Source: Shinella pollutisoli (GTDB taxonomy: Bacteria > Pseudomonadota > Alphaproteobacteria > Rhizobiales > Rhizobiaceae). From it: DNA of 64,000 bases. How positions within the stretch are numbered: position 1 is the first letter of the stretch; each line of letters starts with the position of its first letter. A program made the position numbers and the translations under genes. The DNA is taken from contig NZ_JANFDG010000005.1 in the NCBI RefSeq assembly GCF_024609765.1, positions 62,001 to 126,000 on the forward strand, given 5' to 3'. Of this stretch, positions 26,602 to 38,182 are shown piece after piece. The notes under the pieces are model-generated. The model saw only the letters and a program-made list of their open reading frames with translations. It was not told the DNA's origin and ran no database searches.

Positions 26602-27852
26602 TCACCATTCGAGGCGGAGCGCCTCCAGCCCGTGGAAATGATAGACGTCTTTGACCACGGGCTTTTCCGCGATCCTGAGGCCCGGCAGGCGGCGGAAGAG
26701 GATCGGCAGGGCGATGTTGAGCTCCAGCCGCGCGAGCGGCGCGCCGATGCAGAAATGGATGCCCGCGCCGAAGGAGAGGTTCGCGCCCTCGTCGCGCTCC
26801 GGCCTGAAGACGAGCGGGTCGGAGAATTTCTTCGGGTCGAGATTGGCGGCGGCGAGGATCATCGCCACCTTGTCGCCGCGCTTCAGCGGCACGCCGTCGA
26901 TCTCCGCGTCCTCCAGCGCCCAGCGCTGGAAGATGTGCACGGGGGCGGAGATGCGCAGGCATTCCTCGACGGTGCGTTCCGTCGTCTTCGCCTCGGCGAA
27001 GAGGCGGGCGGGGTCGAGGCCGCTTTCGAGGATGGTGCGCACGGCGTTGCCGATCTGGTGCACCGTCGCCTCGTGGCCGGCGTTGAGCAGCACGATGGTG
27101 GTCGAGACCAGCTCGTCGTCGGTGAGCAGCTGGCCGCGATGCTCGGTGTGGATCATGTGGGTCAGCAGGTCGTCGCGCGGGTTTTCCCGTCGCTCGGCGA
27201 TGACGCCGCGCACGTAGTCGGAGAATTCCGCCGCCGCCTTGTCGGCCGCGTCCTCGTCGGCGCGGGTGCGGCCGAACATGTACATGCGCACATAGGCGTG
27301 CGACCATTTGAGAAGCTGCGGCCCCATCGCGTCGGGAATGCCGATCATCCGGGCGATCATGGTGACGGGCAGGATGTCGGCGAAGGCGGAGAGGAGCTCC
27401 ACCCGCCCGTCCTTCTCGAAGCGGTCGATGGTCTCGTGGCAGAGCGCGGAAATCTCCGGCGTCAGCTTCTCGATCTGGCGCGAGACGAAGGCGCGGTTGA
27501 CGAGCGTGCGCAGCCGCGTGTGCTCCGGCGGCTCCAGCTCCAGGAGCGACCAGGCCTCCGCCGCGTCGAAGTTTTTCAGATGCGGCGACGGCTCCGGCAG
27601 GCCGAGTTCCTCGCGGCTGGCGATATGCAGGATCTGCCGGCCGAAGCGGCGGTCGCGCAGGAGCCCGTTCACCGCGTCGTAGCCGGTGAAGGTCCATTGC
27701 CTCTGCTCCTCCCACCAGAAGGTCGGACAGTGCGCGTGCAGCGCGGCATAGACCGGATTGGGGTCGCGGTAGAAGGCGGGGTCGCGGCCGTCGAGCGAGA
27801 CGCGGCGGGTTGCGGGATCGATGATCAGGAAGGGAAAGGGCTTTGTCGTCAT
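26602..27852 (-). CDS. Cytochrome P450
   Basis: A 416-residue soluble bacterial P450. The heme-thiolate loop is FGAGIHFCIGAPLARLE with the ligand at Cys368. The I-helix oxygen-activation motif is LLNAGHEATVHQIGN, and the K-helix ExxR is EECLRISAP, reading E-C-L-R. There is no membrane anchor, so a soluble ferredoxin-type redox partner is required, and none is encoded nearby. Family placement by eye is near CYP bacterial class I enzymes of rhizobia; the substrate is unknown. The start is ambiguous between 27852 and 27870, neither with a good Shine-Dalgarno. It stands alone. Confidence 0.92.
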   Translation of the reverse strand: MTTKPFPFLIIDPATRRVSLDGRDPAFYRDPNPVYAALHAHCPTFWWEEQRQWTFTGYDAVNGLLRDRRFGRQILHIASREELGLPEPSPHLKNFDAAEAWSLLELEPPEHTRLRTLVNRAFVSRQIEKLTPEISALCHETIDRFEKDGRVELLSAFADILPVTMIARMIGIPDAMGPQLLKWSHAYVRMYMFGRTRADEDAADKAAAEFSDYVRGVIAERRENPRDDLLTHMIHTEHRGQLLTDDELVSTTIVLLNAGHEATVHQIGNAVRTILESGLDPARLFAEAKTTERTVEECLRISAPVHIFQRWALEDAEIDGVPLKRGDKVAMILAAANLDPKKFSDPLVFRPERDEGANLSFGAGIHFCIGAPLARLELNIALPILFRRLPGLRIAEKPVVKDVYHFHGLEALRLEW

Positions 27853-28025
27853 GGCCGAGCGGTAGCGCATTCGCGGCTTCGGGAAAACCGCGATTTTTCG
27901 CCTGCGGCATCCCGCCCGGCTTCACGCTTTCTTTACCCTGTCCCCGCATCGGCGGTGAAAATCGCGGGCTTGCCCTTACGGGTTAACCGCATTGCGGCAT
28001 AGACGAGGCCAAAACGCCGGCCTGT

Positions 28026-28055
28026 CTTGAAGTCCTCTACCCTCACACTCTATGT
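28026..28055 (+). promoter_or_regulatory. Candidate RpoH (heat-shock) promoter of clpP
   Basis: CTTGAAG at 28026-28032 and TCTATGTAGG ending at 28058 are separated by 18 bases between CTTGAA and CTATGT. This fits the alphaproteobacterial heat-shock consensus CTTG-N17/18-CYTATNTNNG with one mismatch. It lies about 70 bases upstream of the clpP ATG. Confidence 0.6.
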
Positions 28056-28126
28056 AGGGAGGACGAAACTTGCTGATTCCCAACGCTTGGGCGAGGGTTT
28101 CAGGGCCACACCGATGAAGGATTGAC

Positions 28127-28759
28127 ATGAGAAATCCCGTAGATACCGCCATGGCTCTGGTGCCGATGGTCGTCGAGCAGACCAACCGCGGCGAGCGTTC
28201 CTACGATATCTATTCGCGCCTCCTCAAGGAGCGCATCATCTTCCTGACGGGTCCCGTCGAGGATCACATCGCCACGCTCGTCTGCGCGCAGCTCCTCTTC
28301 CTCGAGGCCGAGAACCCGAAGAAGGAGATTGCCCTCTACATCAACTCGCCGGGCGGCGTCGTCACCTCCGGCATGGCGATCTACGACACGATGCAGTTCA
28401 TCAAGCCGGCCGTCTCGACGCTGTGCATCGGCCAGGCCGCCTCGATGGGCTCGCTGCTGCTCGCCGCCGGCCACAAGGACATGCGCTTCGCCACGCCGAA
28501 CGCGCGCATCATGGTGCACCAGCCCTCCGGCGGCTTCTCCGGCCAGGCCTCCGACATCGAGCGCCATGCAAAAGACATCCTCAAGATGAAACGTCGTCTG
28601 AACGAGGTCTATGTCCGGCATTGCGGCCGGACCTACGAGGAAGTGGAACAGACCCTCGACCGCGACCATTTCATGAGCGCGGACGAGGCGAAGGAATGGG
28701 GTCTCGTCGACCGCGTCATCACCAGCCGCGAGGCGATCGAGGGTGGCGAGGGCGGCTGA
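28127..28759 (+). CDS. clpP: ATP-dependent Clp protease proteolytic subunit
   Basis: A 210-residue ClpP with the full catalytic triad: Ser106 in GQAASMGS, His131 in MVHQPSGG and Asp180 in DRDHFMSA, each five less than in the E. coli precursor. [17 protein letters not shown] is the N-terminal axial region. It forms the double-heptamer peptidase chamber that works with ClpX, encoded next, or ClpA. A candidate heat-shock promoter lies upstream. Followed by a 299-base gap before clpX, as is usual in rhizobia. Confidence 0.97.
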   Translation: MRNPVDTAMALVPMVVEQTNRGERSYDIYSRLLKERIIFLTGPVEDHIATLVCAQLLFLEAENPKKEIALYINSPGGVVTSGMAIYDTMQFIKPAVSTLCIGQAASMGSLLLAAGHKDMRFATPNARIMVHQPSGGFSGQASDIERHAKDILKMKRRLNEVYVRHCGRTYEEVEQTLDRDHFMSADEAKEWGLVDRVITSREAIEGGEGG

Positions 28760-29058
28760 GGCTCAAGGATTTGTGTGCGGGGCGTGGCGAATGTGACACA
28801 ATTGTAATGGTGGCGGGGCTTTATCCGCGCGGCAAAGCCGTTAATATTGGTCATTAATGCTATGTTGATCTGTGACGGCCTAGCATTCGTCAGTTCGGTG
28901 GGGGATTCGTTGCCACCGGCCAAAGGGGCGAAGCCCCGTCCGGTCAGTACCCCCGAAGCCTTCCAAGGCGACGCTTTCCAGGGCGTTTCCGGCAAAGGCG
29001 GTTTGAGTGGTCCGGCCGTTCCCTCTCGGAATGGGCGGCGTGCTGGAAGGAAAGTGAT
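28760..29058 (+). other. clpP-clpX intergenic region
   Basis: A 299-base gap. Its first third is AT-rich (around 28790-28870) and probably holds the clpX promoter. A GGGGC-GAA-GCCCC hairpin at 28925-28937 has no T-run, so it is not a clear terminator. No open frame with a recognizable product was seen. Confidence 0.4.
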
Positions 29059-30336
<1,278 letters not shown>

Positions 30337-30356
30337 GACCGGTCACCGACAGGAAG

Positions 30357-30378
30357 GACCCGCCTCGGCGGGTCTTTT
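30357..30378 (+). terminator. Terminator after clpX
   Basis: GACCCGCC and GGCGGGTC pair around TC, followed by TTTTC. Located 20 bases after the clpX stop. Confidence 0.85.
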
Positions 30379-30572
30379 CGTATGCGCCGGCAGCCCGCAA
30401 GGTCCGCGACAGGGCCGGCCGCTAGGCTTTGCTTCCTCCGGCCCCGGTGCCGCGCCGCCGGACTTGAAAAAAGGTTAACGGCACGCCACTTGTGGGTGGA
30501 AAAAGAACGCGGGACAGAGGGCTTCACGCGCTGTTCCGGGTCCCGGCAACGGGACGTTTGAAAGGACATGAC

Positions 30573-32996
<2,424 letters not shown>

Positions 32997-33040
32997 GCAT
33001 AACGCCGGGTAAACGCCCGCCGTTTCTGTGCAAAAGTGAA

Positions 33041-33069
33041 AAGACCGGCCTCCGCGCCGGTCTTTTTTT
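33041..33069 (+). terminator. Terminator after lon
   Basis: AAGACCGGC and GCCGGTCTT pair around a CTCCGC loop and are followed by a run of five further Ts. Confidence 0.9.
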
Positions 33070-33202
33070 ACGGAAAAAAGTGCGTAAAGCCCGGTTTTCC
33101 AGGGATTTCCGCCGGATTCCGGTTGCGGGTGAGGGGCCGATGCGTATTCTGCCCCCCGACTTGTCATGAGTCGTTTTCGAACCGTAAGAAAGGGGTGGAA
33201 AC

Positions 33203-33478
33203 ATGAACAAGAATGAACTCGTGTCCGCAGTGGCCGAAAAGTCGGGCCTCTCCAAGACGGATGCCGCTTCCGCAGTCGACGCTGTTTTCGACACCATCCA
33301 GTCCGAGCTGAAGAACGGCGGCGACGTCCGCCTCGTCGGCTTCGGCAACTTCTCCGTATCGCGTCGCGAAGCCTCCAAGGGCCGCAACCTCTCGACGGGC
33401 GCCGAAATCGAGATCCCGGCGCGCAACGTGCCGAAGTTCTCGGCCGGCAAGGGTCTCAAGGACGCCGTCAACGGCTGA
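33203..33478 (+). CDS. hupB: DNA-binding protein HU
   Basis: A 91-residue HU. It starts [18 protein letters not shown], has the dimer core [21 protein letters not shown] with the DNA-clasping arm, and ends with [22 protein letters not shown]. It has the normal length and conserved Pro in IPARNVPKF that intercalates in DNA. HU compacts and bends the nucleoid DNA. The lon-hupB order is common in alphaproteobacteria; here each gene has its own terminator. An AAAGGGGTGG Shine-Dalgarno region precedes the ATG. Confidence 0.97.
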   Translation: MNKNELVSAVAEKSGLSKTDAASAVDAVFDTIQSELKNGGDVRLVGFGNFSVSRREASKGRNLSTGAEIEIPARNVPKFSAGKGLKDAVNG

Positions 33479-33536
33479 TCCGATGCTCGGGCAGAGCGGT
33501 CATCCACTCCGCCGCCAATCCTGAATTCCAGGATCG

Positions 33537-33562
33537 GGGCCCGGTTCGCCGGGCCCTTTTTT
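33537..33562 (+). terminator. Terminator after hupB
   Basis: GGGCCCGG and CCGGGCCC form a perfect 8-bp stem around TTCG, followed by six Ts. Confidence 0.92.
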
Positions 33563-33585
33563 CGTCGCTGTGGATCGTCGCACGG

Positions 33586-33614
33586 CTGTCCGGAAACTGT
33601 CATCGGCCTGTAAC
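33586..33614 (+). promoter_or_regulatory. Candidate Pho box (PhoB-binding repeats)
   Basis: Three 7-base direct repeats spaced every 11 bases: CTGTCCG at 33586, CTGTCAT at 33597 and CTGTAAC at 33608, with 4-base spacers GAAA and CGGC. The Pho box consensus is two CTGTCAT-like units separated by four bases. It lies 54 bases upstream of the ATG of a phytase-like secreted protein, a plausible target of phosphate starvation control. Confidence 0.65.
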
Positions 33615-33667
33615 AGGACGGCCTCAGAACCGCCGGGTTCCCTCATACCGGACCCCGGAGGATTCTC

Positions 33668-35860
33668 ATGAAGACCCGTTCGCTCACCGCAGCGCTCGCA
33701 GCGGCCCTTGCCGCCTCGGTGGCGCCCGCCGCCAGCGCCGAGCCCGTGTTCAACCGCATCGCCTCTTTCGCCGTCGCCGACAACCTGCCCGACGGCGCCG
33801 ACAGGGCGACGCCGACCTCGTCCGAGATCATCGCGGCGTCCGAGGACGGCAACCTGCTCGTCTATTCCGACAGCCCGCTGAAGGCGATCGGCTTCATCGA
33901 CATCACGGATGCCAGCGCTCCCAAGGCCGGCGGCGTCGTTTCCTTCGACGGCGAGCCGACCTCGGTCGCCGTCGCCGGCGGCAAGGCGCTCGTCGCCGTC
34001 AACACCCGCGAGAGCTTCACCAGGCCGTCGGGCCTGCTCGCCACGGTCGACCTTGCGGCGAAGGCCGTCGAGGCCACCTGCGACATCGGCGGCCAGCCCG
34101 ATTCCATCGCCCTCAACAAGGACAGGACGATCGCCGCGATCGCCATCGAGAACGAGCGCGACGAGGAGGTCGACGACGGCGCCATCCCGCAGATGCCGGC
34201 GGGCGACCTCGTGCTCCTCTCCGTCAAGGACGGCGTCGTCGATTGCGGCTCGCTGAAGCGCGTCGACCTGACGGGGCTCGCCGCCGTCGCCGGCGACGAC
34301 CCGGAACCGGAATTCGTCTCCTTCAACGATCTCGACGAGGTCGCCGTCACGCTCCAGGAGAACAACCACATCGTCATCGTCGACGGCAGGACCGGCGACG
34401 TGAAGTCCCACTTCTCCGCCGGCGCCGTCAGCCTCGAGGGCATCGACACGAAGAACGACGGCGCGCTGACCTTCACCGGCGAGATGAAGGACGTCGCCCG
34501 CGAGCCCGACGCGGTCAAGTGGCTGGACGACGACCGCCTCGTCGTCGCCAACGAGGGCGACTGGAAGGGCGGCGCCCGCGGCTTCACCATCTTCGGCAAG
34601 GACGGCAAGGTCCTCTACGAGAACGGCGCCGGTCTCGAGCGGGAGATCGCCAGGATCGGCCACTATCCCGACAAGCGCAACAAGAAGGGCATCGAGCCGG
34701 AAGGCCTGGAGGCGGCGACCTTCGGCGAGGACCGGCTGTTCTTCGTGCTCGCCGAGCGCGCCTCGATCGTCGGCGTCTACAGGGACACCGGCGCCGAGCC
34801 CGAGCTTCTCCAGCTCCTGCCGTCGGGCATCGGGCCGGAGGGCGCCGTCGCCATCCCCGGCCGCAACCTCTTCGTCACCGCCAACGAGACCGACCTCGTC
34901 GAGGACGGCGGCGCGCGCTCGCACGTCGTGATCTACGAGCGGGCGGAAGGCGAGCCGGCCTATCCGCAGATCGTCTCCGCCGAAAAGGACGGCGAGCTCA
35001 TCGGCTTCGGCGCGCTCTCGGGCCTCGCCGCGGTCAAGGACCAGCCGGGCCGGCTCTATGCCGTCAGCGATTCGGTCTATGCCCTGCAGCCGACGATCTT
35101 CACCATCGACGCCGGCAGCAGGCCGGCGGTGATCACCGACGCGCTGCGCATCACGCGCAACGGCGCGGCCGCCCAGAAGCTCGACATCGAGGGCGTGACG
35201 CCGGACGGCGAGGGCGGCTTCTGGCTCGCTTCGGAAGGCGACGCCGACAAGCTCTACGGCCACGCGATCCTGCACGTGAACGGCAAGGGCGAGATCAGGA
35301 AGGAGATCGCGATTCCCGCCGCGCTGCGCGCCGGCGAGACGCGCTTCGGCTTCGAGGGCATCGCCAGCGTCGGCGAGCGCGACGAGCAGGTGCTGTGGAT
35401 GGCCGTGCAGCGCGAATGGGGCGACGACGAGAAGGGCTTCGTCAAGCTCGTCTCCTACAAGCCCTCGTCCAAGGAATGGGGTGCGGTGCGCTATCCGCTC
35501 GAAAAGACGGAAAGCGGCTGGGTCGGCCTCTCCGAGATCACCGTCCACGGCGACCACGCCTATGTCATCGAGCGCGACAACCTGATCGGCCAGGCGGCGA
35601 AGCTGAAGAAGCTCTATCGCGTCGCGCTCGCCGACCTGAAGCCCGCCCCGCTCGGCGGCGAACTGCCGGTCGTCGGCAAGGAGGAGGTCCGCGACCTCAT
35701 CTCGGATCTCAAGGCCGCCAACGGCTACGTGGTCGACAAGGTGGAAGGCTTCGCCGTCGACGCCGCCGGCAACGGCTTCGTCGTCACCGACAATGATGGC
35801 GTCGATGATTCCTCCGGCGAGACCCTGTTCTTCGGCATCGGCCCGATGAACGCGATGTAA
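33668..35860 (+). CDS. Secreted esterase-like activity of phytase family protein
   Basis: A 730-residue exported protein. The N-terminal MKTRSLTAALAAALAASV and following AASA cleavage site (about residue 24) form a Sec signal peptide. The first half has choice-of-anchor/propeller-like repeats (GFIDITDASAPKAGG, DSIALNKDRTIAA, EFVSFNDLDEVAVTL). The second half (from ~residue 430) matches the phytase-like esterase domain (PF13449), with SGLAAVKDQPGRLYAVSD, IEGVTPDGEGGFWLASE, FGFEGIASVG and the C-terminal VEGFAVDAAGNGFVVTDND. Acidic clusters suggest calcium binding. It probably acts in the periplasm or outside the cell on phosphate esters, though a catalytic role is inferred. GGAGG precedes the ATG, and a candidate Pho box is upstream. 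Confidence 0.86.
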   Translation: MKTRSLTAALAAALAASVAPAASAEPVFNRIASFAVADNLPDGADRATPTSSEIIAASEDGNLLVYSDSPLKAIGFIDITDASAPKAGGVVSFDGEPTSVAVAGGKALVAVNTRESFTRPSGLLATVDLAAKAVEATCDIGGQPDSIALNKDRTIAAIAIENERDEEVDDGAIPQMPAGDLVLLSVKDGVVDCGSLKRVDLTGLAAVAGDDPEPEFVSFNDLDEVAVTLQENNHIVIVDGRTGDVKSHFSAGAVSLEGIDTKNDGALTFTGEMKDVAREPDAVKWLDDDRLVVANEGDWKGGARGFTIFGKDGKVLYENGAGLEREIARIGHYPDKRNKKGIEPEGLEAATFGEDRLFFVLAERASIVGVYRDTGAEPELLQLLPSGIGPEGAVAIPGRNLFVTANETDLVEDGGARSHVVIYERAEGEPAYPQIVSAEKDGELIGFGALSGLAAVKDQPGRLYAVSDSVYALQPTIFTIDAGSRPAVITDALRITRNGAAAQKLDIEGVTPDGEGGFWLASEGDADKLYGHAILHVNGKGEIRKEIAIPAALRAGETRFGFEGIASVGERDEQVLWMAVQREWGDDEKGFVKLVSYKPSSKEWGAVRYPLEKTESGWVGLSEITVHGDHAYVIERDNLIGQAAKLKKLYRVALADLKPAPLGGELPVVGKEEVRDLISDLKAANGYVVDKVEGFAVDAAGNGFVVTDNDGVDDSSGETLFFGIGPMNAM

Positions 35861-35875
35861 AGGCGCCCGGCCTTG

Positions 35876-36190
35876 CCCTCCCTCGACGGGTCGGGCCGAA
35901 CGCCCGGGTTGGGAGTGATGTGGCGGGCTGAAATATCGGTGGAAGTCACCCCAACCCGCCGCTACCTCCTCCAACGAGGGAGAGTGGGAGTGCAGGACAA
36001 GGCTTGACGAAGAACAGAGGCCGGGATCGCTGGACCCCGGCCTTTTCTGTATCGCCTGATGGACGCGAGATGAGGCGGCATATCCCCTCGATGGGAAGGG
36101 TAGGGCCGGAGGCCCGGGGTGGGGTGACGCGGCAGGCTGAAACGCCGGCGGAAATCACCTCCGCCCGCCGCTCCGCGGCGACCTCCATCA
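35876..36190. repeat. Direct pair of a second intergenic repeat family
   Basis: Two related units at about 35876-35985 and 36083-36190. Each runs CCCTCGA-GGG, a GGGCC...GCCCGGG inverted core, TGGCGGGCTGAAA or GCGGCAGGCTGAAA, a GGTGGAAGTCACC or GGCGGAAATCACC core, then CCGCCGCTxC and an AGG/GAG end. They are about 75% alike by eye. They fill the 419-base gap between the phytase-like gene and the convergent MarR gene and are distinct from the RIME-like units elsewhere. Confidence 0.6.
36019..36046 (+). terminator. Terminator, forward copy
   Basis: A 24-base imperfect palindrome (36019-36042) starting and ending GGCC with central ATCGCTGG, followed by TTTT. It serves the forward phytase-like gene. 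An exact reverse-complement copy stands at 36230-36253. Confidence 0.75.
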
Positions 36191-36223
36191 GGCGGATGGA
36201 AGCGCCATCGCGAGGCTCCGTAA

Positions 36224-36253
36224 AGAAAAGGCCGGGGTCCAGCGATCCCGGCC
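36224..36253 (-). terminator. Terminator after MarR gene, reverse copy
   Basis: Exact reverse complement of the 24-base palindrome at 36019-36042, followed on the reverse strand by TTTTCTTT. It lies 27 bases after the MarR stop. Confidence 0.78.
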
Positions 36254-36279
36254 TCTCGCGCTTTCCTGTCGACCTCGTA

Positions 36280-36774
36280 TCACCCCACGGCCCGCAGCGG
36301 CCGTTCGGGCGCGGTCTCGTCGGCGTCGCTCTTGCGGTCGCGGGCGCATTGCAGCTCCTCGGTGCGCTCGCTGAGGCAGCGGACGATCTCGAACAGGGTC
36401 TGCCTCTGCTCCTCGCTCAGCACCGCGAAGATCGCCTCGATGGTCTTGTGCTGCGGCTGCTGGGCAGCGCAAATCACGCTGCGGCCGGTCTCGGTGATCG
36501 AGACGATCTTGGCGCGCCGGTCCTTCGGGTCGGGCTCGCGCCGGACGAGCTTGTCGCGCTCCAGGCCGTCGATCGCCTCCGTCACCGTGCGCGGCGCGAA
36601 GCCGAGGGCGGCGGCGATGTCGGTGGAGCGCTGCGGCCCCTGGCATTCGAGCAGCAGCAGGAACTTGCTGCGCGCCAGCGACACGCCTTCGTCCATCATG
36701 CACTCGTTCACCAGGCGGCTGACCTGATGGTAGAGCTTGAACATGCACTGGGAGATTTCGATCGTCGTCTTCAT
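36280..36774 (-). CDS. MarR family transcriptional regulator
   Basis: A 164-residue winged-helix regulator. STDIAAALGFAPRTVTEAIDGLERDKLVRREPDPKDRRAKIVSIT (described across residues ~50-95) is the MarR helix-turn-helix and wing, with the conserved DxRxK reading DPKDRRAK. The N-terminal helix KLYHQVSRLVNECMMDEG forms the dimer interface. The start MKTTIEISQ at 36774 has no Shine-Dalgarno (CCCCTC upstream), so it may be leaderless or weakly translated. It is divergent from the Mre11-like gene across a 141-base region with a palindrome, so it probably represses itself and perhaps that gene. The inducer is unknown. Confidence 0.9.
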   Translation of the reverse strand: MKTTIEISQCMFKLYHQVSRLVNECMMDEGVSLARSKFLLLLECQGPQRSTDIAAALGFAPRTVTEAIDGLERDKLVRREPDPKDRRAKIVSITETGRSVICAAQQPQHKTIEAIFAVLSEEQRQTLFEIVRCLSERTEELQCARDRKSDADETAPERPLRAVG

Positions 36775-36781
36775 GAGGGGG

Positions 36782-36793
36782 AATATAGATATT
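36782..36793. promoter_or_regulatory. Possible MarR operator palindrome
   Basis: AATAT-AG-ATATT, an inverted repeat with a two-base spacer ending 8 bases before the MarR ATG, in an AT-rich stretch between divergent genes. This is a usual place for a MarR autorepression site. Confidence 0.45.
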
Positions 36794-36915
36794 ATGAGGG
36801 ACCATGTCAAAGCATGGTGCGGCTTTCGCGAAGATTTGATCATCAATTGTGAACGATGGGAAGGCGGCGGGCCGCGGCCATTGACGCGGCGGCGCGGCGG
36901 GGCGATTGTCCGGCC

Positions 36916-38178
36916 ATGCCCTTCCGCTTCGTCCACACGGCCGACCTCCACCTCGATTCGCCCCTGACGTCGCTCGCGCTGCGCAACGGCGAGCTCGGCG
37001 AGCTCGTGCGCGGGGCGACGCGCAAGGCGCTGGAGCGCATCGTCGACCTCGCCGTCGCCGAGGCCGTCGACGCCGTGCTGGTGGCGGGCGATCTCTACGA
37101 CGGCGCGCAGACCTCGATGGCGACGGCGCTCTTCCTGGCGGGCCAGATGCGCCGCCTGGAGGCCGCCGGCATCCGCGTCTTCCTGATCCGCGGCAACCAC
37201 GATGCGCAGTCGCAGATCACCCGCGAGCTGACCTTCCCGCCGAACGTCCACGTCTTCGACGGGCGCGGGAAACCGGTCGCCGCCGGCCGGCTCGAGAACG
37301 GCCGCGAGGTCCACATCCATGGCGTGAGCTTCGCCCAGCCGCACGCGCCCGCCTCGCTGCTGCCGTCCTTCCGCGCGCCGCTGCCCGACGCCATCAACAT
37401 CGGCCTCCTGCACACGAGCCTCGCCGGCGCCGTCCGCCACGACCCCTACGCGCCCTGCAGCGTCGCGGAGCTTGCCGCCCACGGCTTCGACTACTGGGCG
37501 CTCGGCCACGTCCACCAGCGCCGCGTGCACGCGCAGAGCCCGTGGATCGTCATGCCCGGCAACCCGCAGGGCCGCGACGTCAACGAGGCCGGGCCGAAGG
37601 GCGTGACGCTGGTGACGGTTGCCGAGGACGGCACGATCACCTGCGAGGAGCGTCCCGTCGCCGTCGCCGTCTTCGAGCGGCTGGCGGTCGACCTCTCCGG
37701 CATCGCCGACTGGCACGCCATGCTCGGCCGCGTCGAGGCGGCGCTCGCGGCGGCACGGCCGGCGGGTGCCCATCTCGTGGCGCGGCTTTCGCTCGGTGGC
37801 GTGACGCCGCTCGCCTGGCGGCTCCGGCGCGACGAGGACCTGCTCGCCGCCGAGCTTTCGAGCCTCGCCGCCTCGCTCGGCGACTGCTGGGTCGAAGGCG
37901 CGGAACTCTCCGTGGCCGCACCGGAGGAAGGGGAGGGCCGTGCCGCCGGACCGTTCACCGAGCTTGCCCGGCTGATGCGCGACGACGTGGCGGAAAGCCA
38001 CGCCTACCGCGAGGACCTGCGCGCGCTCGTGTCCGACCTGCTCCGCCAGCTCCCGCGCGAGGCCCGCGCGCTCGTCGCCCCGGACGAGGCGGCGGAGGAG
38101 GCGCTTCTCGCCGACATCGCCCGCCAGGGCCGCGACGGCGTGCTCGCCCGCCTCGGCGGCGAGGGTGAGGGGGCCTGA
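36916..38178 (+). CDS. DNA repair exonuclease, Mre11/SbcD-like metallophosphoesterase
   Basis: A 420-residue calcineurin-like phosphoesterase. The metal-site motifs are in order: HTADLHLDSP (residues ~7-16), VAGDLYDGAQ, IRGNHDAQS and, later, WALGHVHQRRVH. This set defines the Mre11/SbcD/YhaO nuclease branch. The C-terminal ~150 residues are variable and probably contact the partner ATPase. The start at 36916 puts the first metal motif where it is expected; the upstream extension is not conserved. The stop lies 4 bases before the start of the Rad50-like gene, so the two are co-expressed and probably form a nuclease-ATPase complex. Confidence 0.9.
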   Translation: MPFRFVHTADLHLDSPLTSLALRNGELGELVRGATRKALERIVDLAVAEAVDAVLVAGDLYDGAQTSMATALFLAGQMRRLEAAGIRVFLIRGNHDAQSQITRELTFPPNVHVFDGRGKPVAAGRLENGREVHIHGVSFAQPHAPASLLPSFRAPLPDAINIGLLHTSLAGAVRHDPYAPCSVAELAAHGFDYWALGHVHQRRVHAQSPWIVMPGNPQGRDVNEAGPKGVTLVTVAEDGTITCEERPVAVAVFERLAVDLSGIADWHAMLGRVEAALAAARPAGAHLVARLSLGGVTPLAWRLRRDEDLLAAELSSLAASLGDCWVEGAELSVAAPEEGEGRAAGPFTELARLMRDDVAESHAYREDLRALVSDLLRQLPREARALVAPDEAAEEALLADIARQGRDGVLARLGGEGEGA

Positions 38179-38182
38179 CCGC

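Noticed and set aside
30462-30500. RpoH promoter of lon
   Set aside because: CTTGAA is present at 30462 but the sequence 17-18 bases downstream does not match CYTATNT.
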